Below, one piece after another: positions 20,671 to 32,028 of a stretch of DNA of 64,000 nt; position 1 is the first letter of the stretch, and every line of letters starts with the position of its first letter. The stretch is from Magicicada septendecula. Lineage: Eukaryota; Arthropoda; Insecta; Hemiptera; Cicadidae. Under the pieces are notes generated by a model. It searched no databases. It worked only from the letters and a program-made list of their open reading frames with translations, and was not told where the DNA came from. The position numbers were made by a program, and so were the translations under genes. The stretch lies in NCBI GenBank assembly GCA_034769895.1, contig CM068367.1, positions 350,921,111 through 350,985,110 of the forward strand, given 5' to 3'.

Positions 20671-21716
20671 TGATTTTGAAAAAAGGTTACTAAATAGTAC
20701 AAGGGACAAAGGAAATATAAAACTATGGGTAAGGTATGTTGACGATATTTTAGTTATTTGGGAAGGTAGTATTGAAGAAATAGAATCATTTGTAAAAGAA
20801 GTGAATACTATAGAAAAAAATATACAGTTTAAGGAAGAAATTGGAGATAAGAATTTGAATTATTTGGATATAGGAATACCTATAAAAGATAACAAAAACT
20901 AGTATTTGACATATTTAGAAAGAAGACATATTCGGATATAATTATTCCGAAAGAATCATATCACCCATACAGATATAAGTTAGCGGCAATAAATGCGTTT
21001 TGTTACAGAGCTCAGAAATGTTTGGAAGATAAAGAAAGAAAAGAGAGAGAATTAAAAATGATAAAGAGAATTGTGAAGAATAATAATTATAACATGGGCA
21101 TAGTAGACAAAGTGATGGAAAGTATTGAGAAGAAAAAAGAAGACGTAGAACAAAAAGACAAGAAATATTTGGGCTCAGTAACGTATATAGGAACACAGAC
21201 GAAGAAAATTGCTTTCAGAAGTATGGAGTGGACGTAGCAATAAAAAGGTGTAAAACAGTATTCGATAAAATAAAAAATAATAATATAGAAACAATACCTA
21301 TTTTGCAGAAGAATGGGGTATATAAATTAAGTTGTGAAGAATGTAAAAAAGTGTACGTGGGCGAAACGGGCCGCCGATTTGAATGTAGATTGGGAGAACA
21401 CAAGAGAGGAGATGAATCTGATAGGACAACGAATTCTCTTTATGCTAGGCATTTTATAGAGAAAAAACATAAATTTAATAATCCGTTGGAAAATTTTGAT
21501 ATTGTAAAGGTAGTTAATAATACGACGGAAAGAAAGCTCATAGAAGAATTAGAAATTATAAAAGAAAGGGAAAAAGGTATGAATAATTTAATGAATATTA
21601 AGATAAATTTTGAAAATGAAGAAATATTTTATAATATAATAAAACGTGAAAAGGTAGATTCGGTAAGGAAAGAAAACAGACATGGGTTGATGGTTCCGCT
21701 CACGTGTAGGAAGTAG
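19408..21716 (+). pseudogene. Penelope-like RT/GIY-YIG ORF, broken
   Basis: Readable as consecutive fragments. LRWLYGLVNRYNKEL-like N-terminus (19441-19617). FNTEEKELLGKGLKHAP (19710-19770). IITKADKGNTMVLMKKDEYI (19980-20045). FKCQIKLHKRERPVRPIVSF (20200-20265). SLDIKYMFTNIAV (20410-20450), EEGLPTGSSLSPILA (20583-20626), then a (TA)n tract, and WVRYVDDILVIW (20725-20760) with the catalytic YVDD. Last comes an intact GIY-YIG domain in 21228-21716 (GVYKLSCEECKKVYVGETGR, R-GEH, LIEELEII). Frameshifts or stops occur near 19618, 19790, 20383, 20532, 20640, 20900 and 21230. The dinucleotide expansion sits exactly in the RT core. Confidence 0.85.
20629..20668. repeat. (TA)n microsatellite inside a PLE RT
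   Basis: About 20 TA units replace codons between RT motifs SLSPILA and YVDD. Confidence 0.9.
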
Positions 21717-21801
21717 TGTTGACAAGGGGTTACCTGCGTGATGTTGACGCCCTCGGTAGAGGCAGGTATATAAGGGGGTGGAGTTAGGGACGGATGTGGC
21801 A

Positions 21802-21858
21802 GTTACGATCTGATGATGAACAGGTTCATTCGAAAGCGGTAATCGGGGTCATAGTGAC
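21802..21858 (+). ncRNA. Hammerhead-like core in the PLE tail
   Basis: CTGATGA (21810-21816), stem II TGAAC/GTTCA, then GAAA (21832-21835) and GGGGTC. Stem I is GTTACGAT with ATAGTGAC (7 of 8 pairs, one wobble). Stem III is poor (G opposite G), so it may be degenerate or require dimer pairing. The inverted copy at the left end has the same core. Confidence 0.4.
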
Positions 21859-21899
21859 TAGTGGTGTGTGCAACAAGTGAGTGTAGCATATACTTTATG

Positions 21900-22185
21900 C
21901 GTAATCTTACTTTCCCTAGGACCAGCCACAGTCAGTACCTGATGTTAAGCTTTGTATGTCCAGTATTTGGGTCAGCTGTACATTTTGGTTGGTAATTATA
22001 TAGTCAATTGTGCTAACTTGACTTGTATTTTTCACCATAAATTGTGCTGTGGTTTATTTTCGAAGAAAGTATTATCCATTGTAAACATTCTCCCTTCTCA
22101 TTATTGGCTACTGTTCTCATTAAATGACTGTTCAATTCCAGAGTGTACCATTACCCACAAGCATATAACATTCTTTTTCATATAC
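21900..22185 (-). pseudogene. RTE-type non-LTR retrotransposon, endonuclease end
   Basis: The minus strand reads NTFFENKPQHNLW, then QVKLAQLTI and AGPRESKITHKVY. The first is the NTFF--K--HK-TW pattern near the C-terminal end of an apurinic-type endonuclease domain. It is the 5' neighbour of the RT relic at 17395-18705, split off by the PLE. Confidence 0.6.
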
Positions 22186-22190
22186 ATTAG

Positions 22191-23120
22191 GGTGGGTCGA
22201 AAAAAAAAATTATTTTATTTTCAAATGCTATAGTGCTTAAAAGTGTCCTGTGGTATGTAGAAAGAAAATGACAAAGAAAAAAAATATCGGTTGATATCTT
22301 CCGTTCGCACATCACCGCTAAAGTTTGTAAAAATTGACAAAATCAGATATTTTTGAAATTTTTTTTTTACAATTACCATAATTATTTTAAAAATGCTATA
22401 GCGCGTATTGTTTAGTTGAGGGTCCCAATAGTATATTTCAGTAAAGAAATAGTTGATATTTTAGTATTAACCGTTCGCGCAATCTATTGAAAAAACGGAC
22501 AAAATATCGGTTTTTTCAACTTTTGATGTGCAGCTCTTCGCCCGTTTTGTAGTGACAAAACGACCCAGAACTAAGGTCTTCCCACATGTAATTCAATTTG
22601 ACGAATTACGCCATTTTTCCATCCAGTGTTGGTTGCAGTGCCGTCACATCCGATCACTTCTAGTTTGTCAAGAGATAATCCAATCTGTGAAATATAAGAT
22701 ATTATACTGATAGCTATGTCAGAAGCTGAACTGGTACTGGGAGAAACATGACCTATGTAATTTGATCCCGGTTTACTAATTAATGAATAATGTTCTTTTT
22801 TGCTCCTTCGAAAGTGCTTTGTGTTAAATTTTTCTACAAATAATGTATCATCCTTTCTGCCATCAAAATAAAGGCCATAGATTTCTGTTGTCTCTTTACT
22901 TTGCAAACCAGTTCTAACTAAGCTTTTCTCCCTTCGAATTTTACATTTGTCCACTATGTGTGAAGTATCTGATTCCGTAATTAAACCAATGTTTTGTAGT
23001 ACACTTGAAGCGATGGCAGCAGTTGCGCGATCAGACACACAATAGTGATCACTATTTAAAGCTGTGGCTTTTAATTTGATTCGCATTTGCCAGTTAAATA
23101 AAGTATACTTCACTCGTCTA
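22191..23120 (-). mobile_element. Fragment of an arthropod transposon-like gene with a CDGT motif
   Basis: Minus-strand ORF 22571-23113 (180 codons, intact). It reads SDHYCVSDRATAAIASSVLQ, IYGLYFDGRKDDTL, KKEHYSLISKPGSNYIGHV, then VIGCDGTATNTGWKNGVIRQ and stops at VGRP. Proteins with this GLYFDGRKD ... GCDGT-NTG--GGIIR order are repeated many times in arthropod genomes and behave like transposon proteins, but I cannot assign a superfamily. Here it is about one third of the usual length. The adjoining 22191-22560 AT-rich sequence begins with TAGGGTGGGTCG and may hold its 3' end. It lies in the spindle-E intron on the sense strand. Confidence 0.5.
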
Positions 23121-23260
23121 GAATTTTAATATCTCTATACGTGCCTAATTGAAAAATTAAATGTTTCTATGCTTTAGAAACAATGTGCTAAACTTTTATA
23201 TTTAAAAGAGAATATCATAACTATTAAATGTACAAAATTCTTGGTTAAATTATTACTTAC

Positions 23261-23425
23261 TTTCCCAAAAGAATCTTCAAAATCATCAAGATAATACTCA
23301 TATACTTTATACTTTTGGCCTCTCTGAATTTCATAGACAACAGCTGGATACCTTATTATGCCTACTTTAACTGTAAAGTAATTAGCAAAGTGAGATGTGT
23401 CTATTGTTGCAGACATCAATACAAC
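23261..23425 (-). CDS. spn-E: spindle-E/TDRD9 exon C (DEAH motif III)
   Basis: 165 bp, 55 codons, phase 0 at both ends. The acceptor GTTTAG precedes GTTGTATTGATG at 23425; the donor GGGAAA|GTAAGT is at 23261/23260. It encodes VVLMSATIDTSHFANYF (the SAT helicase motif) and then VYEYYLDDFEDSFGK. It joins seamlessly to exon B (..RTNSQRVK|VVLMSATI..) and to exon D. The phase and homology agreement across two long introns make this a real exon. The intron on either side exceeds 6.9 kb because of inserted elements. Confidence 0.88.
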
Positions 23426-23934
23426 CTAAACAAAAATACATATGCAATTTTACATTACATAGAAAAAAAATCAAGGACAATTAAAGATACAAGTAAAAGT
23501 CAAGTAAATAAATACACTGACAAATTTGGAGGTACATACAAGATTATTTTGAATATTTCACTATGATTTACAAAGCAATGTTTGTTACTGGAGTTATCAT
23601 TCATCACTGTTCATTTTTGCTTAATGTCAAGTATAACTTCGTGAGGCAAATATCTCACTTCAACTTTTGTGGTTTTCACTATATTGGAAACGTCACTTTT
23701 TTAGGCAAATCATATGTTTTCTTTTTCTCAGTACCGAATGTTTCAACCATTATTCAAGGAGGCAATCACAACAGCTTCACTAAGACGTTGTCAAAAGATT
23801 GATCCTGTTCCTATTTTTACAATTAAATCCTGTTCCTGTTTCTCTTTATTACATTCCAGCCCAACACACTAGTTCATGCCCAAATTGCCAACAAACTTAA
23901 ATATGGTTACAGAAAAATTATTTGTTGTTGTGAG

Positions 23935-24068
<134 letters not shown>

Positions 24069-24341
24069 TATATTACTTACCGTATTATATAATACTATTT
24101 TACATATAATTTTAGACTTAATATATAATTATCTTGAAAAAAAGGCGCTGGTGATGACCAGACTACTTGATGCCCGAAAGATGTACCAAGTAACAAGTAA
24201 CAACTCGATCATAAAACAGTATTATTTTATATATTAAGTAAAACACACATACACAGTTTTACCATTATTAACAAATAACAGTTTTATAAGGATTTTAAGA
24301 TATTAAGATGAAAATGATTTTTGAATAATAGCAATTTGTAA

Positions 24342-24457
24342 CTCAGTCTTCTATTGTGATGTATTCATCATTTATAACCTAAAGGTACCATAATACACCA
24401 CAATGATGCACCATATTACACCAAGGTACAATGAATACACCACAATAGAAGACTGAG
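24342..24457. repeat. Inverted repeat with 27-bp arms
   Basis: Arms 24342-24368 and 24431-24457 (CAGTCTTCTATTGTGATG... and its complement) differ at one base, around a 62-bp spacer that itself repeats CACCACAAT/CACCATATTACACC. A small fold-back element or structured intronic sequence. Confidence 0.7.
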
Positions 24458-24520
24458 ATTATAGGTACCACTAGTAAGCAATAAGTGTGTATATTATAAA
24501 GACATCGCATTATCATTAAT

Positions 24521-25657
24521 TGTAACAATAAAAAATTAGCCAAAATATAACTAAATACATAAAATCCACTACCAGGACTTAAATTACTTACCTGCTGCGG
24601 AAATTTTATCAGAAGCCCAGAGTCGCCACCTATATCTTTGAAGGACAGACATGGAGACCTTTACACTTTACCTTAATAAAACGGACAATTTAGCAATCTG
24701 ACCCCACCCAATTAATAATTCAGAAGATTCCGGTTCGTTAGACGAATTTTGCAACACAGAAATGAGAAAATGGTAATGACGAAATAACTTAGTCTAACAC
24801 ATATTCAAGGTAAACCAACTGATTTTAATGAATGTTAAAAGACACTGAAAAAATAGGCTTTAAAATATACATTGATCCCTCAGACTTAACTAACATAAAA
24901 TATCCTCTAACCTATCAAGTATTATAATAATTAAGGTAGCCCATTCTGCATCACACACACACACATCCCATTTTTACACTTTACCCATTGATGTTTCATA
25001 TTGAATTCCCGGTAATAGTATTTAATTCATGTTTTAATTCACTGTTCACTGCCGACCGAACACGTGTTTCTGTTATCCGATTCCTCTTTTAAAGATTACG
25101 TATTTTGTTTATCACTCCATGTCACTACACCAACTGCCCGCCAATCACAGTAATATGGTTATTAACTTCTTGGGTCCCGGTCGGTCTTATTGACTGAATT
25201 ACATTGTATGAAAACTCGACCAACCGGGTCCGAAACGAAACTGTAGGCGTCTGTAGCGGTACTCTGCACCTCGTGGACCGCTTAGCGTCTCGCTCAAGGT
25301 AGACTGTGTTTGGTGATGCCCACTTCCGTCAGCTCGAGTTGTGATTGGCTGCGGCGCTCACGTGGCCAGTCTAATTAGTCACGTGTTGTTCCGTTCGGTT
25401 GTTGAGTTTGGTGTCGAGATTATCGCCAACGGCGCACGGGCGCACATTTACAGTCACATTCCATCGTTATCGCTTTGTGCCTTACTCGGACTGGCACGGA
25501 TCTTAATACAGGGTGTCCAACAAGCATGTTTGAGTGACCGTAAAGGATGTCCAAACGAAATTCATTCTTCTTTTTTTTTTTTTTTTATAAAATAAAACTC
25601 TCTCCTTTCAGACCCATTACCAGTAATAAATAAAATGACCCATTTAGACCCGTTACA
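24521..25657 (-). repeat. Solo LTR of the E1/E2 superfamily, sense to spindle-E
   Basis: On the minus strand it starts TGTAACGGGTCTAAATGG (25657) and ends ..TTATTGTTACA (24521). It matches the E2 LTR in several blocks: the GGTCCCGGTCGGT pair, GTGTTAGACTAAGTTATTTCG, GGTAAAGTGTAAAGGTCTCC, and ATAGGTGGCGACTCTGGGCT. CAGCAG|GTAAGT lies at 24604-24596. Flanking tetramers (TAAT, ATTT) do not match. It lies in the intron between exons B and C in the gene's orientation. Confidence 0.82.
24596..24601 (-). promoter_or_regulatory. Splice donor in the solo LTR
   Basis: GCAG|GTAAGT on the minus strand, about 1.17 kb upstream of the spindle-E exon C acceptor. It could splice LTR-initiated RNA into exon C (inference). 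Confidence 0.45.
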
Positions 25658-27134
25658 ATTTGTAACTGTTTTTCATTTAAAATTGTTTTTATTTTAAGAG
25701 TTAATTCATTCAACGCTTGAAGAAAAAAATTATAAAAACATTGGAATTATTATTGTTGTCAAATGAAATTTAATTCTCATTTTCTTGATAACGTTCTGCT
25801 ATTGCCATATCATTCTTTCTGTGCCTTATATGGTCTTACCACCTGTTTCTGCTGTAGTACTTTTATTGGAGTGGAAACATTAAAACAGACAAGAGGCATG
25901 CCAGTAAGAAGCAAATATACAGAATCAGTAGAGTGCCTCCTGTAGATATTAGTTGAGGTGATGCTGTGTGCACTCAAACTGAAGTAGAAACCTGACTTGT
26001 ACATCTGCAACATTTTTGTGGTACTATACACAAAATAGATCAAATTAAAACAAAAAAAAATTAAATGTATTGTTCTCACCAATAAATAAAGTGGACTACC
26101 TATTAAATTCATTGAAAGATTAGATGCTGCTATCAAAATCCGGTGTTCACAAGTTCTGTGTAGTTCAGGTGATACATAAATTGAGCAAACAGTGATTATA
26201 GGTGTTTGATGATAATAGTTGTGAAGTTTTAAAACTATTTTCTTAAATTTTTATCTGTAAATGTAATCATTTTAACCTAGCTATTTTAACTTCATGGATT
26301 GTTTGGATAAGGACTAATTTCTAGTCATTTATGGCTTTATTTATAACACCTGTAGGAGGGACAACTTTCTGTGTAAACAGATATATGAATCAGTCTCTAT
26401 AGACACCTCGTTATTTAGTGTAACATCTACATATGGTTTTAAATGTGTTACATTTATTACCAGTATTGTTCATTTGATTTATACATACTCTATGACAAGT
26501 GACTATAAAAAAACCTGGGCAATGTTTTACAATTTTTATTCAACAATATTGTAGAATGGAAGTGACTCTTTTCAACGTACACACCTCCCTGATCTCTATT
26601 AGAATTTTCCACTGTTACAAGCAACACTGCAGGTCATCATCTTCTGACAGACTCTGATGGGCTTCTTTGCTTTTTACTTCACTGCACCTCAGGACTCAAA
26701 GTGGGTTCCTTTTATGAAGCAAAAATTAAGTCGCATGGGTCTAAGTCAGGTGAGTATACTGTATATCCCATCATATGGATTCCATGATTTGTTGAAAATA
26801 TTTTCACAGATAGATGTGTTTGGAATGTTGTCTTGGTGGAGAATACACAAATATTTCTTTCACACTTCAGTCTTTTTTTTCCACCCACTCACGAAGAGTT
26901 GTCAAGACCTATTTATAGTAGGTCTGATTAAGATTTAAACTTTCAGGCACCCTATCAATGGAAATAGTTCCTGGCAAATAAAAAGAATTATTACCACTGC
27001 TTTGAATTTGGATTTGCTCATCTGTGTTTTCTTTTGTCTTAAAATTAGGACTTGCCAATATCACATAACATTTTGAACTAGTTGTCTTCCCATTTTTTAG
27101 CAACCTTAACACACACACAGACACATGCACATGT

Positions 27135-27135
<1 letters not shown>
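25658..27135. other. Intron sequence, no gene
   Basis: AT-rich intron. 26560-26940 contains a patch resembling a decayed repeat found near transposase genes (minus reading SLSEDDDLQCC), but no motif is firm enough to classify it. Confidence 0.4.

Positions 27136-27190
<55 letters not shown>
27136..27190. repeat. (CA)n microsatellite
   Basis: About 27 CA units. Confidence 0.95.
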
Positions 27191-27192
<2 letters not shown>

Positions 27193-27484
27193 CTTTATGG
27201 ATACTTTTTTATATAATTCTATGGTGAAACAACATTTAATTTGTAAACTGACATTTTAGGGGTGTTAGAAATATTGCCACTAAAGTTAATATACTGAAAT
27301 CAGAACCTAAAAACTCTACAGCCTCTAAAATAATATCATACTTATGCCTGTCAGTTTATTTGTAAGTTGCAATTATTTTAATCCAAAACTCATGAAAACA
27401 TATATCGTTTACACTGACAGAAACAGTATGTACACAAATAAACATGACCCTTGATCCTGGTTCCCACGTGTGTGTGTCTCTGGG

Positions 27485-27825
27485 AGTAAACCACACGTAT
27501 ACAAACATTGACAACAACATGGATATTCTACACGTACAAACAAAAGGCCGAAAACTAGAGACTCTTAAACAATTGGAAATATACAAACACACAACACATA
27601 AAAATGACATCCTAAACAAACACAATTCAAATCACACATATTATTTGAACATATCACACCCCACACACACACAACATCGATCCTTCAAAAGTCGGTGCCG
27701 TCGCCAGAACAAGGCGCTCCCAATGGCAGTCTCTGACAAAGCTTATAATAAGCGAAAAATGGTTCAGGCTATAAGGCAAAACGTTTACGTTTTGACCAAT
27801 TAAAAACTCTGTGTTCCGAGTCAGT
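27485..27825 (+). pseudogene. 5'-truncated PLE copy: GIY-YIG C-terminus and tail
   Basis: Plus frame NHTYTNIDNNMDILHVQTKGRKLETLKQLEIYKH is the end of a GIY-YIG domain, followed by a 3' tail. Nearly the same protein and tail occur inverted at 28449-28800 (NRNIDILHVYTKGRKLDTLEQLEIYKH). The two tails face each other, both ending at a TGTGTTCCGAGT segment. Confidence 0.8.
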
Positions 27826-28448
27826 AGTGATATACTTAATTTATTATTTAATTTTTTTGTTAGTTCTTATATCTTGTTACACTTTGCTTGATTATTAATG
27901 ATCTGATAACTAGTGAACTCCCGCACTCGCTATTCATGGTTATGTTTAACGATTTGTCTTTAAAATATTAATTAATCTCACTCACGCATGGATCACATGT
28001 GTACTCTGTGACGGGTCAAGCTAAAGTAATGCTTTCTTGTCTAGTGGCATCTAGTCTGGAAATATATCTTTCTCATTCTGGAAATATATCTTCTTCTTAT
28101 TTGTTAAAAACAATGAACTAAAGAATTTGCATCTTCGCACATTGAGTTACTTATTATGGCTTTACTTATTATGGTTCTTTACTAACAAAATATGCTTTAT
28201 CTACATGATTTTTACATAATTATTGGTTTTTAAGTCTAATTTCTACACATTAGGTGATCATAGTAAAATTTATTATAGTACCAAATGTGTTCATAAAAAC
28301 CTAGATTACCTTAATTACTCAGCAGTAAATAATTTCTAATCATTCTATAACATGATCACAACACAACTTGTGACTTAATTATTTCAAAACAATTAAAACA
28401 ATTTCAATTTAGTTTTTAACTAGTTAATTAACTAATTATAATTAATTC
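27826..28448. other. Spacer between tail-to-tail PLE copies
   Basis: 623 bp, AT-rich, no coding. Contains a short tandem duplication of CTGGAAATATATCTT (about 28055-28090). Confidence 0.6.
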
Positions 28449-30018
28449 ACTACCAACTCGGAACACAAGGTTTTTTATGGGTAAAAACGTAAAAGTTTTC
28501 TTATAGCCTGAATCAGTTTTAGCTTTTAAAAAGGTTCTTCAGAGGCTGCCGCTGGGAGCACTGTCCGTCTTGTTCTTGGCGACAGTATTGACTTTTGAAG
28601 GATGTTGTGTGTGTGGGGTGTGATATGTTCTAATAATGCGTGTTATTTGAATTGTGTCTGTCCATTTAGGATGTAGTTTTTTGTGTTTTCGTGTGTTTGT
28701 ATATTTCCAATTGTTCAAGAGTGTCTAATTTTCGGCCTTTTGTGTATACATGTAGAATATCTATGTTTCTGTTGATGTTTTTGTATGTGTGGTTTGCTTC
28801 AATGAGGTGGTTTGCAAAGGTGGATTCTGTAGTGGAGTGTAGTGGCTTTGTGTGTTCAATGTATCTTAGTTTAAACCTACGTCCTGTCTGGCCTATGTAG
28901 AATTTGTTGCAATCTGAGAAGTTTAGTTTATAAACACCAGGTAGATCGAATTTGTTTTGTGGTTTGTGTGTGTGTGTTTGATAGTGTGTTCTGTTTTGTT
29001 TGTAGTTTTGTATGCGATTCTGTATCCTGCTTTTTTGAATTTGTGGGATATTTTTTCAGTTTGGTTATTGATATATGTTAGTGTTATGATTTTGTTGTTT
29101 TCTGCCTTTGTCTGTTGTTTGTTTTGTGTAGGAGTTTATTGACTATTGTTCTGTTGTATCCGAGGGATTCTGCAAGATATTATATCGTGTTTAGTTCGTC
29201 TTTGTAGTCTTTCATCTAGTGAGATGTTGTTAAGTCTATGTATCATAGTTCTGAAGGCAGCTAGTTTGTGTTGTATTGGGGTGATTGGAGTTGTGCATTA
29301 GTGTGTCAGTTGTAGTCAGTTTTCTGTATATACTGAATTTGTGCCTGTGCTCAAATTTTGTGATGGAGAGGTCTAAGAAGTTTATGCTATTGTTGTGTTC
29401 GTATTCGGCAGTGAAGGTTATGTTTTTGTGTATTTTGTTTATGTGCGTTAGTAACTGTTCACATTGTCTTTTGTTGCCCCTGTATAGAATGTCGTCAACG
29501 TATCTGTGCCAATATAGTATTTTATGTGAGTGTCTGTCATTGTTTGTGAGGATTCTAGTTTTTTCTAAGTGTTGGAGGAAGACTTCTGCTAATATGCTGG
29601 ATATGGGTGAGTCCATGGGTAGACCGTCATTCTGTGTATAAAATTTATTGTTATATGTGAAGTAGTTTTGTTTTGTGATAATGTTCAGAGTTTCTGTTAT
29701 TTCGCTGATAAGTCTGTCTGGTGTGTTGTTATGTTTGAGTTTGTTTTGTAGGATGGTGATTGTTTCGGAGATGGAGATGTTTGTGTACAGGTTTTTAATG
29801 TCAAAGGAGACTAATGTGGCATTATGGAGGATGTGTATGTTTTTTATTTTTGTTACTAGGTGTGTATTGTTTTTTACTGCAATGTTGTTGTCTAGTTGTG
29901 CGTGTTAATTTTGTCTAAATGTTTTGCGAGTTTATATGCAGGGGTATTTCAGTAATTGATAATGGGGTGGGTCGGGATTTCTTCTTTATGGATTTTAAGA
30001 AGCTTGGAGGGTAGTTAA
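28449..30018 (-). pseudogene. PLE copy, RT palm through GIY-YIG, minus strand
   Basis: Minus-strand fragments in order: KIHKEEIPT (RT, about 29990), SFDIKNLYTNISI-type motif A (29790-29830), NDGLPMDSPISSILAEVF (29570-29625), HRYVDDILYRGNKRQ (about 29490, catalytic YVDD). Then GVYKLNFSDCNKFYIGQTGR and EQLEIYKHTKTQK (28700-28960) of the GIY-YIG domain. Stops and frameshifts separate them. It is truncated at its 5' end at about 30018. Together with 27485-27825 it forms an inverted pair. Confidence 0.82.
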
Positions 30019-30125
30019 CAGCAGTAATAACAAATGGGATGAACAGACTTGAGGAGGGGGCAGTGTTACTTAATACGAAATGTTCTACAAGTATCTCGAC
30101 TATGTCAGCAGAGCCCAGCTGTAAC

Positions 30126-30181
<56 letters not shown>

Positions 30182-30948
30182 TGCTGCTACTTTGAGATGA
30201 AAGACTATTACATGTCACTTATCATGCATCAACAAATGAGACTATTCCAGACCATACCGGTCAATGCACAGTGTTCAAGGACACTGTTTCTAGTGTATTT
30301 GAGATCGCCTGTTTGTTTAACACATCATCCACAGCTACCGATTATTCTGGCATCTCAGCAGAGTAGGGTATAAATATAGGGATTCAGTGATGGTCATTTC
30401 AGTTTATGTCGGACGATTTACACAGTGAGTCTCAAGTGGTGTATTAATGGAAAGTGATTAAGCACAGAATTCTTATAGTTGACATTATTATTTGTGTGGA
30501 CAGATTAACTTGAATTATTGTATGAGTATTATCTTGTTGAATAACTTGTTGATTACAAACTGTTAATTGTGATGATTAAAGCTGGTTTTTAGTGTCTTTA
30601 TTGGTGTCTTGTAATTTGTTTTCCACTGTACCATACGGCAATCAGTGAGACCGTCATAATAATATATTGTATTAAATATATATTGCATATGTATTCTTTT
30701 TCATATGTATATACGAAACAGATGTATAACAATCAGTGTAAATTTCAAGAAATGAAAAAAAAATTGCACATGTGAACAGAGGCAATGGTACACATATACA
30801 TCGAACGCTGATTTTCTCAATCACTGTTTGGCAATTCTGACAAACTGTGAATTATTAAAAAAAAATCTGTAAAGCATATGAAGTGGATCTAATAATCTGA
30901 AAAAATTGCCTTAAGTTTGTTTATGAAGATTTATAAAATCTCTATTAC
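30019..30948. other. Intron sequence with (GT)n and an LTR-like patch
   Basis: (GT)n at 30131-30176. 30119-30640 starts TGTAACGACG and includes GGTATAAATATAGGG (30365-30380) upstream of a CAGTTTATGTCGG start-like site, with ATTAAAG further on. It could be a degraded solo LTR, but no second copy or target duplication supports this. Confidence 0.35.
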
Positions 30949-31152
30949 CTTCACTCGTTGTGAATTTGTTCTCAGAAACTTTCGGACAACTAACATTGCA
31001 AAATCCAGATCTTCATCTCGTTCATGAATTTCATCTAGTATAACATGAGTGTAATCACTCATGTGCTTTGCAGCTATTAGTTTCTGTAAAAATACTCCTG
31101 TTGTGCAATATAATAATCGAGTATCATCATTGGCTACCTTATCTAGCCCGAT
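30949..31152 (-). CDS. spn-E: spindle-E/TDRD9 exon B (DEAH box)
   Basis: 204 bp, 68 codons, phase 0 at both ends. The acceptor TTTTTTTCAG precedes ATCGGGCTAGAT at 31152; the donor GTGAAG|GTAATA is at 30949/30948. It encodes IGLDKVANDDTRLLYCTTGVF (motif Ib region), then THVILDEIHERDEDLDFAML. That is the helicase motif II with DEIH in place of DEAH, as known for spindle-E/TDRD9-like proteins, and the HER signature. It joins exon A as GYQ|IGLDK and exon C as RVK|VVLMSAT. The protein acts in germline nuage in piRNA amplification and transposon silencing (established for spindle-E and TDRD9). Confidence 0.9.
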
Positions 31153-31806
31153 CTGAAAAAAATATTTAAATCAAGAAATTAAATATACATGATATTGTAA
31201 ATTTAAAAGCAGCAAACCTCTTTGTCTTGGTTTTGCAAAGAATTTTTACAAATTGTTTCACATATTTTCTTCCTGCTACTTCCATATCTTACAAATGTAC
31301 TACTGAGTCTAGATTTTTGACTTCCAAAATATCAAAATATACCACTTTTAAATTATTATTTTACAAGTAAAATGATTGTTTTAACATTTCCGTTTTCTGT
31401 CACACAAAAATGTTCTGTCACACAATTAAAAATTTACTTCTGTCTCAGGTTACTGTGAGCGAAAGAATTCTGGTTTATAAAAGAAAATTATATATAACCA
31501 AGTTATAATTTGTCAGTTTCATTTCTGACATTAAGATTGCAGCATGTGACTAATAATTCTAATGCTTTTGATGTGCAAAATTGGATCTATAGAGCAACTA
31601 CTTATTTTGAGAGTAGAAAATATGATACATTTTTCTTTAAAAATACAATTCAGAAGATAACTTTAAAATAAATTTTCTTAAATATTTTACTAGCTTGTCT
31701 TATAAAACAAATTATTGTAAAGTATAAAAAATATTATACAATAATCTGTGTACTGTTTTATTTTATCACTTCAGTGTGCATGCATTTTGTCATACATAAA
31801 GAATAC

Positions 31807-32028
31807 CTGATATCCAATCAAAGTGCCAACTTGCCAATTACGCTCCTTAGCAACACGTTTTGCTACAGACATAGCAGCAATTCTACGTGGTTGTGTTACG
31901 ACTATATTGCAGTGCTTTTTATTCGCTGCATGACTGTCCAAAATAAACTGTGGCACCTGTGTAGTTTTACCACAACCTGTGGATCCCTTTATAATTGTAA
32001 CTGGGTTAGCAGCAATTCGGGAAACAAT
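31807..32028 (-). CDS. spn-E: spindle-E/TDRD9 exon A (Walker A)
   Basis: 222 bp, 74 codons, phase 0 at both ends. The acceptor TTATGTAG precedes ATTGTTTCCCGA at 32028; the donor TATCAG|GTATTC is at 31807/31806. It encodes IVSRIAANPVTIIKGSTGCGKTTQ (motif I GSTGCGKTT near residue 20), VPQFILD, then VTQPRRIAAMSVAKRVA (motif Ia) and LIGYQ. All catalytic residues of motifs I and Ia are intact. The exon upstream, which would carry the N-terminus, was not found to the right, and no Tudor exons lie to the left. The intron to exon B is 654 bp with no element recognised. Confidence 0.9.

Larger units (their letters stand above)
18735..21886 (+). mobile_element. Penelope-like element with long terminal inverted repeats
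   Basis: A near-complete PLE (RT plus GIY-YIG) in plus orientation. Its last ~458 bp (21429-21886) reappear as an inverted copy at 18735-19196 at its 5' side. Such inverted ends are characteristic of PLEs. Flanking GCGTAAAGTATA-type sequences (complement at about 18691-18705 and 21888-21905) look like a 12-14-bp target duplication with ~30 extra bases on the left. It interrupts an RTE element. Confidence 0.85.

Noticed and set aside
26560..26940. Possible transposase relic
   Set aside because: Only a weak C-terminal resemblance; no catalytic motif.
30119..30640. Possible solo LTR with TATAAATA
   Set aside because: No second copy, no target duplication and uncertain 3' end; kept only as a note.
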